A stretch of 5,442 nt of DNA from Pseudomonadota bacterium (GTDB taxonomy: Bacteria > Pseudomonadota > Alphaproteobacteria > Rhizobiales > Xanthobacteraceae): positions 1-5,442 of the forward strand of contig JAEYAU010000147.1 in assembly GCA_023404705.1 (NCBI GenBank). Reading direction: 5' to 3'. Shown in pieces: positions 1-5,407 of the stretch. Below the pieces are notes generated by a model. That model saw nothing but the letters and a program-made list of their open reading frames with translations. It did not search any database and was not told the origin of the DNA. The translations under genes and the position numbers were made by a program. Numbering within the stretch: position 1 is the stretch's first letter; each line of letters begins with the position of its first letter.

Positions 1-1
1 C

Positions 2-142
2 AACAACCCGAAGCGCCGCAGCTTCGTCGTCAAGCCGCCCCATTTCGTGCGTAGGTCGCGCCACGCGGATGCGCCGCGCAGCACGTTTGACCCAACGGCA
101 TTCAGCGCAAGAACAGTTGGCGCAAGGGGACAATCCACATGA
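2..142 (+). CDS. Possible 3' end of an upstream gene (partial)
   Basis: The frame beginning at base 2 is open from the window edge to a TGA at 140-142. The first 16 codons end almost entirely in G or C, as in the clear genes of this window, and encode a basic stretch beginning NNPKRRSFVVKPPHF. The later codons lose that bias, so the true gene could end or shift frame before 142. The stop overlaps the ATG of the next gene as ATGA, a common arrangement for translational coupling. No family is recognisable from the roughly 46 visible residues. It could instead be non-coding leader sequence. Confidence is limited by the missing 5' part. Confidence 0.35.
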   Translation, partial: NNPKRRSFVVKPPHFVRRSRHADAPRSTFDPTAFSARTVGARGQST

Positions 143-555
143 CGACCATCAGGCCTTCACGGCCGGACGAGAAGCTGCCCTCCGGATCCGAGTTCGAGGG
201 CGAGATCCGCGAGTTCGTGCGCCGCGACGTGGCGCCGGGCCGTGACGTGACGCCAGCGCCCAGCCGTGACGTCGCGCAGGCGCGCAAGCCGCTGGCGCCG
301 GAGGCCGGTGGCGACCTCTCGGCCAACAACATCAATGCGCTGATCCAGAAGGTTTCCGGCACGTCCGTGCAGGAGATCGACAAGCTGATCGCCGAGCTGC
401 AGGGCCTGCGCAACTATCTGCAGAACGAAGGCGAGCGCGTGCAGCGCGAGATCATGAATTACGCGCAGCTCAGCCAGGCGACCACCAATTCGACCAAGGT
501 GATCGCCGAGAGCATGGCGCAGTGGAAGAGCGCGTCCGGTCACACGCGCGGCTGA
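139..555 (+). CDS. Conserved hypothetical protein, predicted helical/coiled coil
   Basis: This is a 138-residue protein with no signal peptide or membrane segment, so it is probably cytoplasmic. The ATG at 139 is preceded by AAGGGGA (124-130) with an 8-base spacer, which supports this start. The N-terminal 60 residues are rich in charged residues, Pro and Ala and look disordered. They include a short repeat with three RDV units (about residues 29-45). Residues 61-129 have heptad-like hydrophobic spacing (INALIQKV, IDKLIAELQGLRNYL, VQREIMNYAQL) and should form long helices or a coiled coil. That layout suggests a structural, scaffold or partner-binding role, but this is inference. I do not recognise a named family. 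Strong G/C third-position bias supports coding. A hairpin terminator candidate lies 30 bp after the stop. Confidence 0.8.
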   Translation: MTTIRPSRPDEKLPSGSEFEGEIREFVRRDVAPGRDVTPAPSRDVAQARKPLAPEAGGDLSANNINALIQKVSGTSVQEIDKLIAELQGLRNYLQNEGERVQREIMNYAQLSQATTNSTKVIAESMAQWKSASGHTRG

Positions 556-584
556 CCACAATTCAGCAGAGCTCTTGAGGATTA

Positions 585-619
585 CATCGCGCGCCGCGCT
601 GACCGCACGGCGCGCGATG
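585..619. terminator. Perfect 12-bp hairpin between convergent genes
   Basis: Bases 585-596 (CATCGCGCGCCG) are exactly complementary to 608-619 (CGGCGCGCGATG), with an 11-base loop. The hairpin sits between the stop at 555 and the minus-strand stop codon at 621-623, so it could end transcription from both sides. There is no clear T run on either strand, so it may be a stem-only terminator or an mRNA 3' stabiliser. The structure is seen directly; the function is inferred. Confidence 0.6.
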
Positions 620-620
620 C

Positions 621-992
621 TCATTCCTGGGTGACCACCGCGACCACGATCTTCGACTTCGGGTCGACGACCACGACCTGCTTCTCGACCATGGCGATCT
701 CGTAGCCCTTCACCTCCGGGATCACGCCGGCGAGCGTATCCGGCATCGGCATCAGTTCGATCGTTTCCGGCACGTGCATGCCGACCGCGGCGCGGAAGCC
801 GGGCGGGGCCGGATTGTTCTTCTGGCTGCGCGAGCTCAGGCTCTGAAAGATTGTCTGCTTCTGCGCAGCGCTGAGCTTCAGCGCCGGGGCCGTGGCTTCG
901 GGCGCAAGCGGCTGGGCCTGCTGCTGTGCGCTCGCGCCACTTGCGCCACCGGCGAGCATCGCGAGGGAGATCAGCACGGCGCGGATCAGCAT
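621..992 (-). CDS. DUF1236 domain-containing exported protein
   Basis: This 123-residue protein has a clear Sec signal peptide: MLIR, a hydrophobic stretch over residues 5-17, and a likely cleavage after ASA at 22. The mature N-terminus is Gln/Ala/Pro-rich. A short helix follows (LSAAQKQTIFQSL, about 40-52), which in this family often precedes the domain. The DUF1236 domain covers about 70-119, with the typical VPETIEL, a Tyr-containing strand (VKGYEIAMV) and VVVVDPKSKIVVAVV. The family is common in Rhizobiales, is secreted or periplasmic, and has no established biochemical function. The ATG at 992 is preceded by AGGGAGGA (complement of 1001-1008) with an 8-base spacer. The gene begins 19 bp after the stop of a second DUF1236 gene on the same strand, so the two are probably co-transcribed. 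Confidence 0.88.
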   Translation of the reverse strand: MLIRAVLISLAMLAGGASGASAQQQAQPLAPEATAPALKLSAAQKQTIFQSLSSRSQKNNPAPPGFRAAVGMHVPETIELMPMPDTLAGVIPEVKGYEIAMVEKQVVVVDPKSKIVVAVVTQE

Positions 993-1011
993 GTCGCGTG
1001 TCCTCCCTGCA

Positions 1012-1605
1012 TCAGCGCGGCGCTTGCTTGTCGCCCGTGATCTCGCCGACCACCACGCGGTTGGGCGGCGAGACGATGATCACGCGATCTTCGAGCCTCA
1101 CGAACTTGAAGCCGCGCAGCACGGGCGCCTCGTCGACAACACCCTGCGGCAGCTCGTGCAGCACGACCGTGCTCGGCAGGATCGTGGAAGGCTCGGCCTT
1201 CACGTTCGTCTCCGCCTTCTGCCCGCTCTCCATCACGCGGGCATAGATCTTCTGGCGCTGCTCGTCGGTGAGTGGCAGCGGCCGCGCCATGATCGCGCCG
1301 CGATCCGCTTCGGCGTTCTTCTCCGAGAATTTCGCGGGCGCGGTCTCGCTATCGGGCGAACCGCCCTGCAGCACGCCGTTCTCGAGTGCTGCACGCCCGT
1401 CCGTCGTCCTTTGGACCTGGCCGGTCGCCTCCTCGGTGAAGCTGCGCGCCGCCTTCTCAGAATCAGGCATCTTTTGATTTTGCGGTGCGTTTTCCGAAGG
1501 TGCCTGTGCGACCGTCATGGGCGACGGCCCTTTTGTGAGGTCCAACGCCATCGCGCCGCTCGTCAACGCGAGAACCGCGACACTGGAAAGAAGAATGCGT
1601 TGCAT
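1012..1605 (-). CDS. DUF1236 domain-containing exported protein, first gene of a pair
   Basis: The chosen start is the ATG at 1605, giving 197 residues. GGAGAG lies 7 bases upstream. A TTG five codons further upstream overlaps that ribosome binding site and is rejected. MQRILLSSVAVLALTSGAMA is a good Sec signal peptide with cleavage near residue 20. Residues 21-105 are a low-complexity hydrophilic region rich in Glu, Ala, Ser and Gln, probably disordered. A helix (PLTDEQRQKIYARVM, 111-125) leads into the DUF1236 domain at about 140-189, seen as STILPSTVVLHELP, LRGFKFVRLEDRVIIV and PPNRVVVGEI. The domain normally carries a Pro-rich turn and a Val-rich last strand, both present here. The product is probably periplasmic or cell-surface. 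The molecular role is unknown; an envelope-stress function would be a guess. Confidence 0.88.
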   Translation of the reverse strand: MQRILLSSVAVLALTSGAMALDLTKGPSPMTVAQAPSENAPQNQKMPDSEKAARSFTEEATGQVQRTTDGRAALENGVLQGGSPDSETAPAKFSEKNAEADRGAIMARPLPLTDEQRQKIYARVMESGQKAETNVKAEPSTILPSTVVLHELPQGVVDEAPVLRGFKFVRLEDRVIIVSPPNRVVVGEITGDKQAPR

Positions 1606-2075
1606 CGTGGGGCTCTCCAAATTCGACCGCTATCACAACGCGCAGGCGGTGGGTTCCGTTGCAGCGAGCGGCGGAAAAATGGCAGGCCCAAATGACGCGA
1701 TTCCCAGCCGAGTTTCCCCGCACGTCGGCGAATAAGTTCGCGCGCGATGCGATGCGCGCGTTTGCATCACAGGCAATCGCTGCGCATGTTTGCGCCGCGC
1801 TCACATTTTCGTCACGTCACGCCTATTTCACGCGCAACAGCCGCGCATGACGTTGCGCGCTACGTACGATGCCGGATGTGCATCAGCCCTTCTTCGGATT
1901 CATTGTGACGACGCGTGCTGCTATCACGCGCCCTCGCACATTGTTGCGCGCCGCATGTTGCGTTGAGTCAGCCCTCGCGGCCGCAACCAATCATTAATCT
2001 CCCTCGGCCACCAAAGGACGTGGCCGCTCTCGCCCGCAAGACGATCGGAGACGATCGCCATTCGCGAGGAGTCGC
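1606..2075. other. Gene-free divergent intergenic region
   Basis: These 470 bp separate the divergent DUF1236 pair and the gene at 2076, so they should hold the promoters of both. Open frames here are short, lack ribosome binding sites and show poor codon bias, so I call no gene. Visible elements are a tandem GTCACGTCAC at 1811-1820, alternating CGCGCG tracts flanking GATGC repeats around 1739-1760, repeated TTGCGCGC words (about 1853 and 1944), and a small AT-rich patch at 1986-1998. The region is long for this genome type, so a small RNA or several operators could be hidden in it; nothing specific can be named. Confidence 0.5.
1963..1991 (+). promoter_or_regulatory. Weak sigma70-like promoter candidate
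   Basis: TTGAGT (1963-1968) and ACCAAT (1986-1991) are separated by 17 bases and lie about 85 bp before the ATG at 2076. The -35 box is good and the -10 box is poor, as is frequent in high-GC alphaproteobacteria. It is the best pair I can see in front of this gene, but chance occurrence is quite possible. Confidence 0.25.
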
Positions 2076-2783
2076 ATGCGATCGAAACACCTGCTTTGCG
2101 GATCTGCTGCGCTCGGCATCGTGGCCGCTGCGATGCTCGCCGCAACGCCGTCGCACGCGGACTCGCTCAAGGTCCTCAAGCGCAAGGACAACATCGACGG
2201 ATCGACGCAGCTCAGAGTCGGAACGCAGCTGCCGGTCTCGTGGGAGACGAAGTTCGGCGTGGACATGGGCCTGGGCGCATCGACCCCGCAGTCGCAAACG
2301 ATTGTGCCGAATGCGCCGCAGGACCAGTCCGGCGCCGCCTGGGCCAGCATGACGGTGCCGCAGCTTCCGAGTGCGATTCCTTTCGAGCGCGCATTGCTCG
2401 AGGCGCGCGTCGACACTTTCAAGGAAGAGGCGAAGGTCGGCACGACGCTGAGCCGTTCGCTGCCGCTCGGCAGCAGCTTCGCGCTCACGCTGCAGAACGG
2501 CTATTGGCTGACGCAGAACGGCTACGCGTTGGCGCACACCGATCCGGCCGCGCACGCGACGCAGGTCTGGACCACCGATCAGGCCGTCAAGGTGAAGGTG
2601 CTGCCGACCGAGACCACGATCTCGGCCGGCGCAGCGATCAACAGCGTCGACGGCCAGTGGCTGCGCTCGCTCAGCGCGGAGCAGAAGATCTACGGCGGCT
2701 TCACCCTGACGAGCGGCGTCAGCGAGACCGCGACCGGCTCGATCGACAAGAAGATCTCAGCCGGCTTCCGCCACGCTTGGTGA
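2076..2783 (+). CDS. Exported protein, candidate small outer-membrane beta-barrel
   Basis: The protein is 235 residues long. The ATG is preceded by GAGGAG (2066-2071) four bases upstream. A Sec signal peptide is clear: MRSK, a hydrophobic core (LGIVAAAMLAA), and likely cleavage at SHA|DS after residue 28. The mature chain has many alternating polar/apolar segments that could be beta strands, for example STQLRVGTQLPVSW, FALTLQNGYWLT, VKVKVLPTETTISAGAAI, and the last stretch IDKKISAGFRHAW. The final residue is Trp and the terminal strand resembles the C-terminal aromatic signal recognised by the BAM complex in outer-membrane proteins. There are no membrane helices after the signal. I do not recognise a named family; a periplasmic beta-rich protein is the alternative. 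The stop codon lies inside a 12-bp palindrome. Confidence 0.82.
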   Translation: MRSKHLLCGSAALGIVAAAMLAATPSHADSLKVLKRKDNIDGSTQLRVGTQLPVSWETKFGVDMGLGASTPQSQTIVPNAPQDQSGAAWASMTVPQLPSAIPFERALLEARVDTFKEEAKVGTTLSRSLPLGSSFALTLQNGYWLTQNGYALAHTDPAAHATQVWTTDQAVKVKVLPTETTISAGAAINSVDGQWLRSLSAEQKIYGGFTLTSGVSETATGSIDKKISAGFRHAW

Positions 2784-2823
2784 CGCGTCACGGTTAGTGC
2801 GCGTACGCCTGGTGACGCGTCAC
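2780..2823. repeat. Two identical 12-bp palindromes, possible hairpin between convergent genes
   Basis: GTGACGCGTCAC occurs at 2780-2791 and again at 2812-2823, 32 bp apart (about three helical turns). Each copy is its own reverse complement, so the copies can also pair with each other as a 12-bp stem around a 20-base loop that itself contains the palindrome GCGTACGC (2801-2808). The first copy includes the TGA of the upstream gene, and a further half-site CGCGTCAC (2828-2835) runs into the stop of the convergent gene. Possible roles are a bidirectional terminator or a pair of operator-like sites for a dimeric DNA-binding protein. The sequence is certain; the role is not. Confidence 0.65.
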
Positions 2824-2831
2824 GTCTCGCG

Positions 2832-3083
2832 TCACTGCGTGTGCGGCGGCTCGGACAAGAGGCCGATCTTCGCCTTCAGCCCGTCGATGCGCTTCGAGGC
2901 TTCGGCCTTGGTGAGGTTCTCGCTGAAGGCCTGCGGATCGCGCGCCTCCTCGGATAGCGTCTTCAGGTAGGACGCCTGCGCGCCCGTCATCGGCTCGTCG
3001 CCCGACACCCAATCGTCCGGGTCTTTTTCAGTGTTCGAGCCGGGCGTCGGATCCTGCTTCGGATTGGACGGCTTTCGCAGCAT
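2832..3083 (-). CDS. DUF3072 domain-containing protein
   Basis: This small hydrophilic protein of 83 residues has no signal peptide or membrane segment. The N-terminal 20 residues are polar and probably disordered. The DUF3072 core follows: DPDDWVSGDEPMTGAQ (21-36), a helix SYLKTLSEEA (38-47), and a second helix LTKAEASKRIDGLK (57-70). These match the family pattern I know, in which an Asp-Trp motif and GDEPMT are followed by two helices. The function of the family is not established. The ATG at 3083 is preceded by GAGGGAG with a 4-base spacer, which fixes the start. It converges with the exported protein gene on its 3' side and diverges from the small exported protein gene on its 5' side, so it is probably a single-gene transcript. 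Confidence 0.9.
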   Translation of the reverse strand: MLRKPSNPKQDPTPGSNTEKDPDDWVSGDEPMTGAQASYLKTLSEEARDPQAFSENLTKAEASKRIDGLKAKIGLLSEPPHTQ

Positions 3084-3174
3084 GGGACTCCCTCGTGTTC
3101 ACGCAACGTTCGCAGGGAAAACGCCCGCCGCCGCCAGCCGTTCCGTCGCGACGCTGCGTACCTGTGGATGACCC

Positions 3175-3212
3175 GCATGTGACATCGGTGACACAGGTCA
3201 CGCCTCACATGC
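3175..3212. promoter_or_regulatory. Nested inverted repeat in a divergent promoter region
   Basis: The outer arms GCATGTGA (3175-3182) and TCACATGC (3205-3212) are exact complements. Inside them lie GTGAC (3188-3192) and GTCAC (3197-3201), also complementary. A further GTGAC begins at 3179, so half-sites start at 3179, 3188 and 3197, every 9 bases. The element lies about 92 bp from the DUF3072 start and 75 bp from the GTG of the small exported protein. This layout suits an operator shared by the two divergent genes, or a leader hairpin. The binding protein is unknown. Confidence 0.5.
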
Positions 3213-3286
3213 GCCGCCTACGCGATCCTCGGTATGCGCGTGGAACCCGGTGCGCGGTACACTTCGGCTGCGTTGGGGGGAATCGC

Positions 3287-3667
3287 GTGATCATCGCACC
3301 GCTCGTCAGCCTGTCGCTCATGGTCGCCGTCGCGACCGGATCGCCGCTCGATCCCGCTACACCGGCCGCGATCGGCAAGACTCCGCAGCAGAAGCACATC
3401 GCCATGCAGCCGGTGCTGCGCACCGCGACCGAGTGCATCGCCCGTGCGGTGGCGGCCGATCCGCGCTTCACGCGCCAGGAGCCGGATCTCGACCTCGGCG
3501 ACCTGATCGTCGACTCGATGCCGACCTGCATCACGCCCGTGCGCGCCCTCATCGACACGCACGACAGCTATTACGGACCCGGCACCGGCGAAGCTTTCTT
3601 CATGGGCCCCTATCTCGACGCGCTTCCGATCGCAGTCGACAAGTGGGTGAAGGGCTTGGTGCGCTAG
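3287..3667 (+). CDS. Small exported protein with two cysteines, unknown function
   Basis: I choose the GTG at 3287, giving 126 residues. A GGGGGG run (3275-3280) lies 6 bases upstream and the product then begins with a hydrophobic signal-like segment (MIIAPLVSLSLMVAVATG). The frame is open back to 3095, but those extra 64 residues would bury the signal and have poor codon bias. Predicted cleavage is near residue 18-20. The mature part has Cys50 (TATECIARAVAADPRF) and Cys81 (SMPTCITPVRAL), which could form a disulfide in the periplasm. A conserved-looking C-terminal part has YYGPGTGEAFFMGPYLDALP (95-114). The pattern resembles small uncharacterised proteins of Bradyrhizobium-type genomes, from memory only. 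I cannot assign a function. ATG at 3320 is an alternative start but would remove much of the signal. Confidence 0.75.
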   Translation: MIIAPLVSLSLMVAVATGSPLDPATPAAIGKTPQQKHIAMQPVLRTATECIARAVAADPRFTRQEPDLDLGDLIVDSMPTCITPVRALIDTHDSYYGPGTGEAFFMGPYLDALPIAVDKWVKGLVR

Positions 3668-3797
3668 CGCGCAGCACATGTTCCGGCTGCGTCAGCGGCG
3701 GATAATCTCCCGCATCGCCGCGGGCTCGTAAGGCTGCCGCAGCAGACAAGCCGGAGAACGCCAGCGCGCACCGCGAGATGCATCGCATCCCTCCCGG

Positions 3798-3826
3798 TTG
3801 ACTCATCGAATCCGTTGAACCGGCAT
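3798..3826 (+). promoter_or_regulatory. Weak promoter candidate upstream of the RtcB-like gene
   Basis: TTGACT (3798-3803) is a near-consensus -35 box, and 17 bases later is CGGCAT (3821-3826), a poor -10 box. The pair lies in the 274-bp gap before the RtcB-like gene, about 115 bp from its ATG. I saw no sigma54-type GG/GC pair that would suggest RtcR-style control, but I only scanned by eye. Confidence 0.2.
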
Positions 3827-3941
3827 GCGGCACGTCTGCGACAAATTCGTCGTCGCCTGTGTCCGCGTGCCCGTCTGCGCGTTTCGCTTGTGGGCCGTGC
3901 GGATGCGGGTGGTGCGAGAATTGCCCCCGAAGGGAGCCGAA

Positions 3942-5351
3942 ATGTCGTTCGAAGAGCCGCTGGCGCCGATCACCGGCGATATGCTGATCGCCTGGGGCTA
4001 CAAGCCGGGCCGCTGGTTCGCGCATGCGATCGCGACCGCGGAAGCTGCGCGTCAGGCCGGCGCGGACGTCGCACAGATCCGCCATCTCGTCGACGAGATG
4101 GCGCCGGGCCCCACGATCCCGATGCGCGACGCCGACAGCCTCGCGCATCATCTCAACATCCACGCCGAGCATCCCGACGAGATCGTGAACATCGCGGCGG
4201 TCGAGAAGCACATGCGCAGCCTGATGCGCGTGCCGACCGTGCGCGCCGGCGCCGTGATGCCCGACGCCTGCCCCGCCGGCAGCGCCCCGGGCACCATTCC
4301 GGTGGGCGGCATCATCGCGGCCGAGAACGCGATCCACCCCGGCATGCACTCGGCGGACATCTGCTGCTCCATGGCGGTGTCGATGCTGGGCGACACCGAT
4401 CCGACCGCGGTGCTCGATGCCGGCATGAAGCTCAGCCACTTCGGCGGGGGCGGCCGTCCGCGCGGCGCGCAGATGCGTCCGTCCGACGAGGTGCTCGCGC
4501 GCTTCGATGCCAACCCGTATCTCAAGCACGACATCTCGAGCGCGATCGAGCATTTCGGCACGCAGGGCGACGGCAATCACTTCTTCTATGTCGGCCGTGT
4601 CGCCTCGACCGGCGAGGTCGCGCTCGTGACGCATCACGGCTCGCGCAAGCCCGGCGCGCTGCTCTACAAATCCGGCATGGCGACGGCCGAGCGCTTCCGC
4701 CAGCAGCTTTCGCCCGAGACGCCGAAGCACAATGCCTGGATCCCTGCGGACACCCGCGAAGGCGAAGCCTATTGGGACGCGCTGCAGACGATCCGCGGCT
4801 GGACCAAGGCCAATCACTACGCGATCCACGACCGCGTCGCCGCGCATCTCGGCCTGCGCGTGAGCGAGCGCTTCTGGAACGAGCACAACTTCGTCTTCCG
4901 CCGCAGCGACGGGCTCTTCTATCACGCCAAGGGCGCGACGCCGGCGTGGTCGGACTTCGCGTCGGACTCGAATGGCCTCACCCTGATCCCGCTCAACATG
5001 GCGCAGCCGATTCTGATCACGCGCGGCCGCGACGCGCCGAACGGGCTCGGCTTCGCGCCGCACGGCGCCGGCCGCAATCTCAGCCGCTCCGCATTCATGC
5101 GTCGCAACGCCGGCAAGTCGGAGGCCGAGATCCTCGCCGAGCAGACCGCAGGCATCGATGCGCGCTTCTATTGCGGCATCCCGGACCTCTCGGAATTGCC
5201 CGGCGCCTACAAGGACGCCACCGCCGTACGCCGCCAGATCGCCGACTTCGGCCTCGCCGAGGTCGTCGACAAGATCGAGCCGGTCGGCAGCATCATGGCG
5301 GGCGACTGGGTGCGCCCGTATCGGCAAAGGAAGAAGAAGGGTCGGCGGTAG
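3942..5351 (+). CDS. Divergent RtcB-family protein (RNA ligase-like)
   Basis: This 469-residue cytoplasmic protein belongs to the RtcB family (PF01139). Canonical members join RNA 2',3'-cyclic or 3'-phosphate ends to 5'-OH ends with Mn2+ and GTP, through a guanylated histidine. Visible landmarks are VMPD (105-108), the metal-binding ADICC with Asp139 and Cys142, GDGNHF with Asn212/His213, HHGSR with His231 and Arg235, EHN with His315, KGAT at 330, HGAGR with the predicted nucleophile His374 and Arg378, and AYKD (422-425). All predicted metal ligands and the catalytic His are therefore present. Differences from the usual enzyme include loss of the HLGKG loop after MPD, Tyr216 where Glu follows GNHF, LNM instead of GSM at 351-353, and no C-terminal Lys-Gly. 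Length exceeds the E. coli enzyme (about 408). The ATG at 3942 follows AGGGAG (3931-3936) by 5 bases. The 39 upstream residues of the open frame are rejected: they have no ribosome binding site and unusual composition. No archease, RtcA, RtcR or PrfH gene is adjacent. Exact substrate is uncertain, so I give no symbol. Confidence 0.92.
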   Translation: MSFEEPLAPITGDMLIAWGYKPGRWFAHAIATAEAARQAGADVAQIRHLVDEMAPGPTIPMRDADSLAHHLNIHAEHPDEIVNIAAVEKHMRSLMRVPTVRAGAVMPDACPAGSAPGTIPVGGIIAAENAIHPGMHSADICCSMAVSMLGDTDPTAVLDAGMKLSHFGGGGRPRGAQMRPSDEVLARFDANPYLKHDISSAIEHFGTQGDGNHFFYVGRVASTGEVALVTHHGSRKPGALLYKSGMATAERFRQQLSPETPKHNAWIPADTREGEAYWDALQTIRGWTKANHYAIHDRVAAHLGLRVSERFWNEHNFVFRRSDGLFYHAKGATPAWSDFASDSNGLTLIPLNMAQPILITRGRDAPNGLGFAPHGAGRNLSRSAFMRRNAGKSEAEILAEQTAGIDARFYCGIPDLSELPGAYKDATAVRRQIADFGLAEVVDKIEPVGSIMAGDWVRPYRQRKKKGRR

Positions 5352-5407
5352 GGTGCGCTAAGGCGCGCCGAGGTGCCGAGGGCTAGCAATGCGTCTGATC
5401 GCGCCGT

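Noticed and set aside
892..1695. 267-codon plus-strand frame over the DUF1236 pair
   Set aside because: It is a shadow of the minus-strand genes; the product is Arg/Leu/His-rich without motifs, and both minus-strand genes have signal peptides and ribosome binding sites.
1811..1820. Tandem GTCACGTCAC as a CRISPR or iteron-like array
   Set aside because: Only two 5-bp units are present and there is no regular spacing beyond them; it is at most a half-site pair.
3242..3274. GGAAC...CGTT pair resembling an EcfG stress promoter
   Set aside because: The gap between the two boxes is 24 bases, whereas this promoter class needs about 16-17.
3095..3286. Long upstream extension of the small exported protein
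   Set aside because: It would place 64 low-quality residues before a signal peptide and run through the nested inverted repeat; the GTG at 3287 has a G-rich ribosome binding site.
3825..3941. 39-residue N-terminal extension of the RtcB-like frame
   Set aside because: No ribosome binding site precedes the ATG at 3825, whereas AGGGAG sits 5 bases before the ATG at 3942. The extra residues (three Cys, many Val and Arg) do not look like an RtcB N-terminus.
3600..5327. 575-codon open frame on the minus strand opposite the RtcB-like gene
   Set aside because: Its translation is rich in Arg, Ala, Gly and His and shows no family motif. It mirrors the strongly G/C-biased RtcB frame, which has clear conserved motifs.
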